Of a stretch of 64,000 nt of DNA, positions 1 to 7,694 are shown piece after piece. A program made the position numbers and the translations under genes. The DNA comes from Paenibacillus alba (lineage in GTDB: Bacteria > Bacillota > Bacilli > Paenibacillales > NBRC-103111). Each line of letters opens with the position of its first letter. The stretch's first letter is position 1. The notes under the pieces are model-generated. The model saw only the letters and a program-made list of their open reading frames with translations. It searched no databases and had not been told where the DNA came from. The stretch lies in the NCBI RefSeq assembly GCF_013204855.1, contig NZ_JABMKZ010000007.1:248001-312000 (forward strand), read 5' to 3'.

Positions 1-359
1 TTAATCGTTGCAATCGTGCTTACTAAATGTATGCAGTACAACGTGATAAACCCTGCCCGACTTTTCATCGTGCCAATAAAAAATGCTAAAAACAGTGAGA
101 AGTACACATAGCTGAATACTAAGGCCATAGTAATCGAAATTGCAATTTGTACACTAGTCCAAAAGTACACGATCCACCCTTTAGACACGAAGGAAAGAAC
201 GTAGCAACTAAAGAATACAATAATCATGATTGTGCCTAATACAATTTGGTACGTGTCAGAAGAACGAAATATGAAATAAAAAGGAAGAATGTAAAAGACA
301 ACCCACACATACGGACTAAGACCGGTGTTTTTATGAAATATTTGATACCACTTTTGCAT
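1..359 (-). CDS. desK: DesK-type thermosensor histidine kinase, N-terminal part (cut by window edge)
   Basis: This open frame reads in from the left edge; only the first 119 residues are present. They form a string of hydrophobic segments beginning MQKWYQIFHKNTGLSPYVW, and contain FYILPFYFIFRSS and SFVSKGWIVYFW. From memory this resembles the membrane sensor region of Bacillus subtilis DesK, including the Lys and Asn close to the first membrane segment. In the family, DesK senses membrane thickness or fluidity and controls phosphorylation of DesR, which activates des. The gene lies 69 bp downstream of the desaturase on the same strand, the B. subtilis order des-desK-desR. The kinase domain and desR would lie outside the window. 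The family call rests on the N-terminus and the context together. Confidence 0.82.
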   Translation of the reverse strand, partial: MQKWYQIFHKNTGLSPYVWVVFYILPFYFIFRSSDTYQIVLGTIMIIVFFSCYVLSFVSKGWIVYFWTSVQIAISITMALVFSYVYFSLFLAFFIGTMKSRAGFITLYCIHLVSTIATI

Positions 360-428
360 GGTCCGTTTAGCCTCTTTTTCTTCAACATAGTTTTATTATA
401 TTTTAGCATAAAACATCAAACGATGTAT

Positions 429-1499
429 TTACTGCCCTTGTAAGCTCGACTTGCGGACTTTTATTTTTATTTTGTTCACCAAAGGATCTTTGCCATCTTC
501 CTTAAGGTACACCTGTTTATTATTTTTATAACCGACAAACGTTTTGTTGCGCTCATCCCATAGACGGAAACCTAGCGACTTCAAACTGGTGCCGATTGTA
601 ATGGTTGTTGCTTTTTGAAGCGGAGGCGTTGCATTATGCGCCTTTTCTAAATTATAATTTGGCACCTTCGGACTCAAATGATGGACATGATGAAACCCAA
701 TATTTCCAGTAATCCATTGCAAAAGCTTCGGCAGCTTATAGTAGGAACTTCCCTCTACGGCGGCTTTCACATAACTCCACTCATCCTCATTCTCGAAGTA
801 GGAGTCTTCAAACTGATGCTGTACATAAAACAGCCAGATTCCCATCAAGCCCGCTACGAACATGATTGGAGCTTGGATAAGAACAAACGACTGCCATCCA
901 ATTATCCAGATCAGTAACCCATATAAAGTAAGGATGGAGATATTCGTCATATAAGTACTGATTCTTTCCTTGCGTCTTGCACCTTTCGTATTAAAACGGT
1001 TCGTAAATAGGAACAAAAAGATGGGACCAAGTCCGAACATAATAAATGGATTCCGATAAAACCGATACGCAATTCGGACCCATAAGGAAGATGCCGCATA
1101 TTCGTCGACGGTAAGTACCCACATATCACCTATTCCACGTTTCTCGAGGTTACTGCTCGTTGCATGATGAATAGAATGACTATTCTTCCATTGCTGATAG
1201 GGAAAAAGTGTAAGGATACCCGTAATCGTACCGATTATTTCGTTAGCTCTCCGGCTTTTGAAGAACGATTGATGACAACAATCATGGAAAATGATAAAAG
1301 TTCGTATAACGAAACCTGATGCGATCATCGTAATCGGTAGTGTGATCCAATATGATATAGGTAGGCTTAGATACGCAGCTAACCATAGTACGAATAAAGG
1401 TCCTAAGGTGTTAATTAGCTGTTTGATACTAGCCCTCGTATTTGATTTTTCATAAGGGGCAACCTGTTTTTTTAAGTTGGTTAGTGTGGATTGTGTCAT
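429..1499 (-). CDS. des: Acyl-lipid fatty acid desaturase (Des family)
   Basis: This is a 356-residue integral membrane di-iron desaturase. It inserts a double bond into acyl chains of membrane phospholipids. All three histidine boxes are present: HDCCH at residues 72-76, HSIHH at 108-112 and HHVHH at 270-274. Hydrophobic segments lie near 32-70, 155-167 and 186-228. The length matches B. subtilis Des (about 350 residues). A strong GAGGAGG ribosome binding site precedes the ATG. The next gene on the strand is a DesK-like kinase, so cold-induced expression through DesK/DesR is expected; a palindrome suited to DesR lies upstream. The regiospecificity of the double bond cannot be read from the sequence. 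Confidence 0.93.
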   Translation of the reverse strand: MTQSTLTNLKKQVAPYEKSNTRASIKQLINTLGPLFVLWLAAYLSLPISYWITLPITMIASGFVIRTFIIFHDCCHQSFFKSRRANEIIGTITGILTLFPYQQWKNSHSIHHATSSNLEKRGIGDMWVLTVDEYAASSLWVRIAYRFYRNPFIMFGLGPIFLFLFTNRFNTKGARRKERISTYMTNISILTLYGLLIWIIGWQSFVLIQAPIMFVAGLMGIWLFYVQHQFEDSYFENEDEWSYVKAAVEGSSYYKLPKLLQWITGNIGFHHVHHLSPKVPNYNLEKAHNATPPLQKATTITIGTSLKSLGFRLWDERNKTFVGYKNNKQVYLKEDGKDPLVNKIKIKVRKSSLQGQ

Positions 1500-1560
1500 C
1501 GTATAGTTCCTCCTCGATATGGTGCACAGGACTTGTTAGCGAATATCAGTTGTAGTATCC

Positions 1561-1634
1561 TATCTTCATTATAGATACCGTTTTCAATTTGTTGCAGTCA
1601 TAAACATCATGTAGACGGTATGACATATGTCATA
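1561..1634 (-). promoter_or_regulatory. des promoter with candidate DesR operator
   Basis: On the minus strand a perfect -10 box TATAAT lies at 1573-1568, with only a weak -35 (CTGCAA-like) about 18 bp upstream. A perfect 16-bp palindrome TATGACATATGTCATA occupies 1619-1634, centred near -65 from the expected start. A further half-site TATGAC (1602-1597) overlaps the -35 region. A weak -35 with upstream operator copies fits activation by a response regulator. Assigning the site to DesR is inference from the neighbouring desK. Confidence 0.6.
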
Positions 1635-1658
1635 TAGGAAAAGGAGAACAATACAAAT

Positions 1659-1818
1659 TTGCTTATCACACTTTTGTGTGCTACTATTAGGTTATAAACA
1701 GCTTTAACATAAACTCACATATTGAAAAAGTGATCATTTGTGTAATGGTACCTTTTTTAATGTGTGATTTTTTTTGTTTAAAAAAGCATGTTAATAACAA
1801 TTTGGAGGTAATTTTATT
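1659..1818 (+). promoter_or_regulatory. Promoter and long 5' leader of the cold-shock gene
   Basis: A TTGCTT -35 (1659-1664) and TACTAT -10 (1682-1687) are separated by 17 bp; the spacer contains the inverted repeat CACAC-TTTT-GTGTG. Transcription from about 1694 would give an untranslated leader of about 125 nt before the GGAGGT ribosome binding site. Long structured leaders are typical of csp mRNAs and control their cold-dependent translation. The des promoter points the other way 100 bp to the left. Confidence 0.5.
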
Positions 1819-2019
1819 ATGGAAACAGGAACAGTGAAATGGTTTAACGCAGAGAAAGGTTTTGGATTTATTGAAATGGAGGGCGGAAATGACGTATTCG
1901 TTCATTTCTCCGCGATTCAAGGGGATGGATTCAAATCGTTGGACGAAGGCAACCGCGTTGAATTTAATGTAGCTCAAGGCAACCGCGGCCCTCAAGCAGA
2001 AAATGTTGTAAAACTGTAA
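1819..2019 (+). CDS. Cold-shock protein (CspA/CspB family)
   Basis: This is a 66-residue single cold-shock domain that binds single-stranded RNA and DNA and acts as an RNA chaperone. Both nucleic-acid binding motifs are intact: RNP1 KGFGFIE at residues 13-19 and RNP2 VFVHF at 26-30. Length and the start [10 protein letters not shown] are standard for Firmicute Csp proteins. A GGAGGT ribosome binding site lies 8 bp before the ATG, and a strong intrinsic terminator follows the stop codon. It sits head-to-head with the desaturase, so two cold-response functions share one intergenic region. Confidence 0.97.
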   Translation: METGTVKWFNAEKGFGFIEMEGGNDVFVHFSAIQGDGFKSLDEGNRVEFNVAQGNRGPQAENVVKL

Positions 2020-2028
2020 TTCACAGTG

Positions 2029-2063
2029 AACTGTCCTTAACAAGTGTTAAGGACAGTTTTTTT
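2029..2063 (+). terminator. Intrinsic terminator after csp
   Basis: A perfect 13-bp stem (AACTGTCCTTAAC paired with GTTAAGGACAGTT, loop AAGT) is followed by seven T. It lies between csp and the ydjO-like gene, so read-through or a promoter within this gap must feed the second gene. Confidence 0.93.
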
Positions 2064-2082
2064 ATCTAAGGAGGAGAAAACT

Positions 2083-2313
2083 ATGTATTTCCGAAGAAAA
2101 TCGTTAGAGGATCTCGTTCAGGAAAACACGAAAGTATGGGCATGCAATAAAGAAGATTGTAAGGGGTGGATACGGGACAATTTTTCGTTTGAGTACGTCC
2201 CCACTTGCCATCAATGCCTTTCTCCCATGATTAGTAGCTTGAAAATGCTTCCTATCATTTCTAACTCCAATAAAAATATGAAGTCTCTTCATAAAGGCAG
2301 ACTAATCTCCTAG
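2083..2313 (+). CDS. YdjO-like cold-inducible small protein
   Basis: This is a 76-residue protein with a ribbon-like cysteine pattern: WACNKEDCKGW around residues 18-28 and CHQC around 42-45. In spacing and sequence it resembles B. subtilis YdjO, annotated as a cold-inducible protein of unknown mechanism. The ATG at 2083 is chosen because AAGGAGGAG lies just before it; an in-frame start at 2044 would lie inside the csp terminator. Compared with YdjO the C-terminus is longer and basic (ending near HKGRLIS). The four cysteines suggest zinc binding, which is inference. Its place behind csp supports a cold-response role. Confidence 0.72.
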   Translation: MYFRRKSLEDLVQENTKVWACNKEDCKGWIRDNFSFEYVPTCHQCLSPMISSLKMLPIISNSNKNMKSLHKGRLIS

Positions 2314-2892
2314 TCTGTTTATGGCATGAACTGCCTACCTCTTTTAAGACTTTTTTCAAAAAAGACCTCTACTCTCCCCAAATGTTCATTGAGTTGCTGC
2401 CACGTTAAATAATATTATGCAATCCAACTTACTTTTTTTGTTCGAGTAGCCAAGTATATAATTCTTGGTTACTCAATGTTTCCCGCATTATGTGTCATCT
2501 CCCAGATTTGGGTATTTTGAAAGTCTAATCCTCCCTTGATGTTGTTCAACAACTGTTTCCTACAGAATGTATAAATTAATTAACTCAAAGATCTAACTTA
2601 TTTCGAAGTTTTGCGAATGTTTACAAAAGATTTCCACTAACGATCTTTATTTTCCTAGTTTAATTACTTTCAAAAAAAATATAGTTTGTTAGTCATGGCA
2701 TGGTGGAGCTTCAGACCGCCAGATGAGCAAGGCCAGCACTCCCGCGCACCGGAGTCCCAAACCGTGACGGCAATCCCTGATATGGCCGTAGGCAGAAAGA
2801 TAGCGGGCACCGGAGTCTCCGTATAGTGCTTGGCGGAGTTGGATTTGGATTTGTAGCTGTTCGTCAAGAGCTGCCACGGACGTGTTATCGTC
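2314..2892. other. Intergenic stretch: hairpins and a GC-rich patch, no recognised gene
   Basis: The first 370 bp are AT-rich. They contain a small stem CAGACTA/TAGTCTG overlapping the ydjO stop and an 11-bp hairpin at 2444-2474 (GAGTAGCCAAG with CTTGGTTACTC). From about 2695 to 2890 base composition rises sharply to clearly GC-rich. This patch is open on the minus strand for about 62 residues, but I recognise no family. It abuts the damaged 5' end of the collagen-like gene, so it may be a foreign insert or a deletion junction. Confidence 0.5.
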
Positions 2893-3662
2893 AATTGCGC
2901 TATAGAAGAGCTAGGAATAAGCCATATTCTCAATGCGGAAGGTGAAAAACTTCAATACGTTTTAGGAACGCTTCCAGGGTTGTCCGGACCGCCCCCCCCC
3001 CAATCAGTGATCTTTTATTAATTAATGACAGTGTTCAAAGCACGATTAATACGGTAGCAAAAAAAGAATTTTCACTTCAAATGAAGCTTGAGAGTATTCT
3101 TTCAACACCCATCTCGGTTGGGACTCAAGGTCCTACAGGACCAACAGGGCCAACTGGTGTAGCTGGCCCAATTGGAGTCACGGGGACAACAGGGGCCGCG
3201 GGAGCTACAGGAACCGCAGGGGCAACAGGAACAGCGGCAGCATCTAATTTTGCTGATTTTTTTGCGCTGATGCCTCCTGATAATGCAGCAACAGTTGCTC
3301 CCGGCGCTGACATAAGCTTTCCCAAAGATGGTCCTACGAGTGGGACCACAATTACCCGTACAGGTCTCAGTTCATTTAACTTAGCCGCGATTGGCACTTA
3401 TCAGGTCTTATTTCAGGTAAGTGTACCGGAACCTGGTCAATGGGTTTTAACCCTCAGTGGCGCTGAATTAGCTAATACGGTGGCTGGGCGAGCGACTGGT
3501 ACTTCTCAAATAGCAGGCATGAGTCTTTTGCAAACGACAGTCATTAACTCCATACTCACTTTAAGGAATCCTGCGGGCAATTCCACGGCACTAACCATAA
3601 CTCCTGTCGCAGGAGGAACACTCCCTGTTTCCGCACATCTCGTTATTACACAATTGGCTTAG
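2893..3662 (+). pseudogene. Collagen-like spore-surface protein, 5' end lost and frameshifted in a C10 tract
   Basis: The readable frame from about 2893 encodes [20 protein letters not shown] and LGTLPGLSG, then reaches a run of ten C (2992-3001) and a stop. Shifting frame at the C tract continues as [20 protein letters not shown] and joins the 193-residue frame starting at an internal ATG (3081). That part holds about 12 Gly-X-Y collagen triplets (GPTGPTGPTG, GATGTAGATG) and a C-terminal jelly-roll-like domain of about 130 residues. The helical N-terminus followed by collagen repeats is common in exosporium or coat surface proteins of Paenibacillaceae (recalled, not searched). No start codon or ribosome binding site is visible upstream, because a GC-rich segment replaces the expected 5' end. 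Eight or eleven C would restore the frame. Confidence 0.75.
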
Positions 3663-3737
3663 CGACTAATACTACGTAAAGTCATTCAAATGACAGGGCT
3701 GACTTACGACCGAACAAGCCATGGGCATAACATCGTG

Positions 3738-3773
3738 AAAAGCCGGTTTCCATCCTGGGAAACCGGCTTTTGT
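3738..3773 (+). terminator. Intrinsic terminator
   Basis: A 14-bp stem (AAAAGCCGGTTTCC with GGGAAACCGGCTTTT) ends in a T run. It would terminate transcription from the collagen-like gene remnant. Confidence 0.9.
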
Positions 3774-4754
3774 TCGTTCAAGTCTGCGAACAGGGTTCAA
3801 TAAGCAAATAAGGCAGCGGAAAAGCGGAAATTGCTTATTTGTTCGAATGGCTCCTGTTTTAGAGGCGTACGCAAGCTTGGATTGTTTATTGCTCATTAAT
3901 ATGCCCTCTTATTCCCCATATGTTTACTATTGCAATTTTCATTACAGCTCTTTATTTCAGGTTAAAATACTTTATTTCATATTAAAGATCTTTGTTTATT
4001 TACGTCACCTCCTTCTGCCATAGGACTCTTTCTCATTTTGTTCCCCTAGTAAACATCATACAAATAAATTTTACTTTTGAAACTTTTTTTGTTTACTTAA
4101 GAAGCCAAGCAGATAGTAAACTTTCAACTGATTGAATTTTTAAACTTTACAGGTACTGCCGGTTTCATACAGGCATTGCTGACACCGGCGGCCGTCCTGT
4201 CCGGATTTCCCATTTCTTTTTATTGAAAATTTCATGAAACGTATTCGTTTACTCAATTCTTTTATAAATCCCCAATTTCTTTCTCTGACTCGGTAATCGG
4301 TACATATTCTTGGCCTCATTCGGCAAACGGAACAAATTCTTGAGACTCAATATGGCAAGATTCTGGTCCGATAAATGACAAGACTTTGATCCGATTCTCC
4401 CTCTCCCATTGTAAAAAAAGAAAGCCACATTTTGAGGCTTCCTACTAGGTAGCTCAATGAACTATCGTTTCCCAAGCCTTTTTTTATAAAAATAGGTTCA
4501 TGATGGGGTATTTTCGCCCTAGGTAAGAAATAATATCTTGCACTCTCTCATTAAATTTTTCATAAAATAACTAGCATGGTAATCAGATACTTCACCGCGT
4601 AAATCTTTTTTAGAGCCTATACGACGATTTCGAAGAGTATGAAGATGTTTTATACAAATATTTCACTCTGAACAACAGGGCATATTAGGTGAATACTAGG
4701 GAGCTAGGTACAAAAGCTAAATAGCGAAACTGACAAAGAGAGGTGAGTAAGTGG
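3774..4754. other. Gene-free AT-rich stretch with stem-loop repeat and a minus-strand terminator-like hairpin
   Basis: No open frame resembling a protein is visible. Two items stand out. Around 4321-4398 there is a degenerate copy of the ATTCTTG / CAAGAAT stem-loop that is perfect at 6592-6633. At 4412-4442 the minus strand reads GGAAGCC-loop-GGCTTTC followed by TTTTTTT, a terminator with no minus-strand gene upstream of it. The last 15 bp contain AGAGGTGAG, the ribosome binding site of the next gene. Confidence 0.5.
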
Positions 4755-6461
4755 ATGCCAGAGGAAGTTTTCGTTAATAGCACTTGGATCGGACTGCCGG
4801 TTGGAACAGTGGTAGGTCCAGGAATGATCATCGGAACCAATGCATTCGCTATGATTGTAGATGGCGTAGCTGCGGTAGCACCCCAAGGAACCGTACAGGT
4901 AGCGGCTGGAACTTACAATGAAACAGTTGATATTGATAAGCCACTTCAAATGCACGGTGCTCAATATGGAATTGACGCGCGTACCCGGTCTGGTAATCCT
5001 GCGGAAGAATCTGTGGTTCAAGGTAATATAGATACGGGTATTTTTTTTATTTCCAGCGTTGACAGCAGTAGTTGCGTAATCGATGGGTTCACCATACAAA
5101 ACAATATGTTAGGCCCTGGAATCAATGCAAATGGAGCTGAGTCCGGATTCTGGTTACTTAATAATATTATTCAGAACAATACCTTCGGCATCTATTTAAA
5201 TTCGAACGGTTCCATCCAAGACATTGTTCAACAAAACTTTATTAACAACAACAATCAAACCGGACCTGCGGGCGGAAACGGGATTTATTCGGATCAAGGA
5301 TTATCCAACGCCCTAATCGACAACAATAAATTTACAAATAATCAAGGAACGATGACCTTAATAGGCGGAGTAGGTACGCCCTTCGAGAATGTTGTGATTT
5401 CCAACAACGAGATTACCTCTGATGGCGGGATTTTTCTGCTTACTTGTCAAAATGTCAGTATTCTTAATAATAACTTCAGTAACAATTTGTTTGACGCCAT
5501 TTTTTTGTCGGGAGGAAATGACAGAATTACGATCTTGAACAATATTTTGCACTTCAATACCGGCAATGCTATTAACGTCCAACTGGATTTTACCGCTGTC
5601 CTCAATTCAAATATCCGTGCCAAACATAATAGCATAATGGGGAATACGATTGCAGGCTTAACTGTGGCAACAGGAAGCTACAATGATACAGCGCCGAATT
5701 TGAAATTGGATGCTACAAATAACTGGTGGGGAGATCCGAGTGGTCCTAACGTCAACGACGGGGGTCCGGGAACGGGTCAAGCTATCGTCGATCCGAATAT
5801 GGTAACTTTGTTTTTGCCATTTCTTACTGACGACCCGTTAGTTCCGGCTCCACTGCTTACTCCGGTGCAAAGACTCAGCAGCAATCCAACGAATGTATAT
5901 GTAGCCTCAGACCGCGATATGGCCGTTGCCGCTGCTAATTTGGGAATAGGTACGCTGGCTGTAGAGGTCCCCCAATTCCCCATTTGGCCCAGTTTAAAGA
6001 AATTTGTAAATGACAATAACCCCGTATTCGGAGCCGTTCCCGATGCAATCACAATTTGGAGTTCAACGACAGCTCCGGGTCAAGTCCTTGGTTTTGCGGC
6101 GGCTACAAATTCCTTTACGCTTGCCGCAGAGGGGCAAGTTTTGATTAATTTAACTGCATTTGCCGATAATGCGATGGAGGCACAAATCGATTTGGTCGAC
6201 GCTACAACGAATACCCTTATATCGACACCGCCATTGGGTATCCTGCTATTGGACGGAAGTATGGACCCCACCCCTGTTATTCTTGATCCCCCGTTTAATT
6301 GGCAGATTATTCGCTGTTATTCCATCACGACGGGGCTGATCCCAGCTGGCCTATATAAAGTGATCGTTTCCTTTACAGTAGTAAACTATGATCAATACAT
6401 GTCCTTTCCGGACCCCGCGGGACTATCCTTTGTTGCAGATATTTATAAGGTTAGTGTTTAG
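4755..6461 (+). CDS. Right-handed parallel beta-helix repeat protein, probably surface located
   Basis: This is a 568-residue protein. An N-terminal stretch (residues 1-35) leads into a pectate-lyase-like fold: GTVQVAAGTYNETVDIDKPL near 50 is the usual first strand of DUF1565/NosD-type helices, and Asn-rich coils follow to about 325 (IIQNNTFGIYLN, VVISNNEITS, VSILNNNFSNN). The TNNWWGDPSGP motif near 328 is typical of the helix end. Residues 370-568 form a separate beta-rich domain ending in IYKVSV. No signal peptide is visible, and no catalytic site can be assigned. I take ATG 4755, seven bases after AGAGGTGAG, over a GTG at 4743. A spore-surface or S-layer-associated role is plausible given the collagen-like neighbours, but this is inference. 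Confidence 0.78.
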   Translation: MPEEVFVNSTWIGLPVGTVVGPGMIIGTNAFAMIVDGVAAVAPQGTVQVAAGTYNETVDIDKPLQMHGAQYGIDARTRSGNPAEESVVQGNIDTGIFFISSVDSSSCVIDGFTIQNNMLGPGINANGAESGFWLLNNIIQNNTFGIYLNSNGSIQDIVQQNFINNNNQTGPAGGNGIYSDQGLSNALIDNNKFTNNQGTMTLIGGVGTPFENVVISNNEITSDGGIFLLTCQNVSILNNNFSNNLFDAIFLSGGNDRITILNNILHFNTGNAINVQLDFTAVLNSNIRAKHNSIMGNTIAGLTVATGSYNDTAPNLKLDATNNWWGDPSGPNVNDGGPGTGQAIVDPNMVTLFLPFLTDDPLVPAPLLTPVQRLSSNPTNVYVASDRDMAVAAANLGIGTLAVEVPQFPIWPSLKKFVNDNNPVFGAVPDAITIWSSTTAPGQVLGFAAATNSFTLAAEGQVLINLTAFADNAMEAQIDLVDATTNTLISTPPLGILLLDGSMDPTPVILDPPFNWQIIRCYSITTGLIPAGLYKVIVSFTVVNYDQYMSFPDPAGLSFVADIYKVSV

Positions 6462-6591
6462 CTTTCAGCTTAGAAACGGGTTGCGTTTTACCTTGAGTCA
6501 TACTCTACTTGTGATATGGTTCACCTCAATTGATCTTCAACTAATCTACCCGTCCCAACAGTATATTTATTTTGTGACTTTGTCGGCATTC

Positions 6592-6633
6592 GGATCATAT
6601 TCTTGACATTGAGAAATGACAAGAATATGATCC
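6592..6633. repeat. Perfect long stem-loop (ATTCTTG hairpin repeat)
   Basis: GGATCATATTCTTG and CAAGAATATGATCC face each other; including inner bases the stem is 19 bp with one mismatch and a GAGA loop. There is no T run, so it is not a classical terminator. A diverged relative lies at 4321-4398, just before the beta-helix gene; this copy follows that gene. Confidence 0.7.
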
Positions 6634-6857
6634 AATAAAATAAATATGCCGCCGTTTAGGCGTATATAAATCGGACTAGTTTGTTGTCACCCGACAATGG
6701 TGTCATACATCTATCCCTATTCTGCTTACCTGCTTAAACGAATCCACATCACTTTCAATGGGAACTCGGGAGCTCTTACGCGGCTTATAAACCTATAAGC
6801 AGCTATCACCTGCAAATCAAGGAGTAATTGATGTTCTCTTTTTAGTTCGACCACAAG

Positions 6858-6884
6858 AAACCGCCTTCTAAAAAGGCGGTTTTC
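6858..6884 (+). terminator. Intrinsic terminator
   Basis: The stem AAACCGCCTT / AAGGCGGTTTT has a CTAAA loop and a T-rich end. It is the first plus-strand terminator after the beta-helix gene, about 400 bp downstream. The 6462-6857 interval between them holds no recognisable gene. Confidence 0.85.
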
Positions 6885-6925
6885 AATAGTGTTATTTCAT
6901 CGATCTAACCACGTGAGAGGCATTA

Positions 6926-7184
6926 CTAATGAGAAGTCCGATAAATAAATACATCAGTCCACAAAAACTTCCACACTGGAAGATCTCCAAAAGCGTCCCA
7001 CCAGATCTGTCCAGTTTGGAAAACAAGAATAGATAAAAGTAGGCCAAAGGCCGTTGGATTAAATACCGGTTTTTTTATAGACGAGAAGATGCTTGGATAC
7101 AATAGCCATAATTGCAGTAATAGCCACAATATACTAGGAGGTTGCAGTGCTTAAAATTAAGGTGATCACTGCACCATCCGGAAG
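6926..7184 (-). pseudogene. Remnant of an RnfD/NqrB-like membrane protein
   Basis: Reading the minus strand in two frames gives LPDGAVITLILSTAT, ITAIMAIVSKHLLVYKK and then VFNPTAFGLLLSILVFQTGQ followed by WWDAFGDLPVWKF. From memory this resembles the core of RnfD/NqrB-type electron-transport membrane subunits (FNPxAFGLL... WWGAxGDLP). The reading frame is broken by a stop and a shift near 7060-7140, and both ends of the gene are missing. A remnant of ApbE, the flavin transferase that modifies this class of protein, lies just upstream on the same strand, which supports the call. It is non-functional. Confidence 0.6.
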
Positions 7185-7221
7185 CCATTTTCTTCTTTTG
7201 CCCAAACGATAGCAAATCAAA

Positions 7222-7404
7222 TCAATCCCTACCGCTGTTCAACACATGGGGAGACTGTTTGCTTTTCGGGTAAATAATATGATGGATATCTTCACTGACT
7301 TTACTTTTGCGCTCGTAGCCGCCAGATGTACATACTGCTTCGTTAGATACTTCAATGGTGTCTATAATTTGATATGGTACTTTAATTCTTTGATATACCA
7401 CTTC
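7222..7404 (-). pseudogene. Remnant of an ApbE-like FAD:protein FMN transferase
   Basis: The translated fragment contains DTIEVSNEAVCTSGGYERKS and EDIHHIIYPKSKQSP. ApbE proteins carry the conserved series VS..S.ATSG.YER... and YHHIIDPKTG.P; here the Asp of DPKTG is Tyr and the protein stops soon after. The open frame continues upstream into low-complexity residues (FVKFLLLLLNF) unlike ApbE, so only about 60 residues of the family remain. It is 40 bp from the RnfD-like remnant on the same strand, which points to one decayed flavin-dependent redox operon. Confidence 0.6.
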
Positions 7405-7694
7405 AACGAAATTGAGTAGGAGGAGCAGAAATTTTACAAAGAAACTAACATGAATAAAGTGGAAAAAGTTGCAAATAAAAAGAAAGTTCCCTATCGTAGA
7501 AGGTGTAAGACACCGACGAAGGGAGAACTCACGCTGACAAACGCAATGAATTACCCACAATATGCAAACTTCAAACTTCTAAACATTATAATATATGAGT
7601 TTTCGTGCTATCCCTTGAATTGGACAAATAGCGACTCTACAGATATTTGTTGGGGAGTAGTAAATACAAAAAAATCTGCCACGACAACACATTT

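Noticed and set aside
2689..2933. Minus-strand frames of 62 and 87 codons in the GC-rich patch
   Set aside because: There is no ribosome binding site and no recognised family, and the two overlapping frames are equally open; kept only as a composition anomaly.
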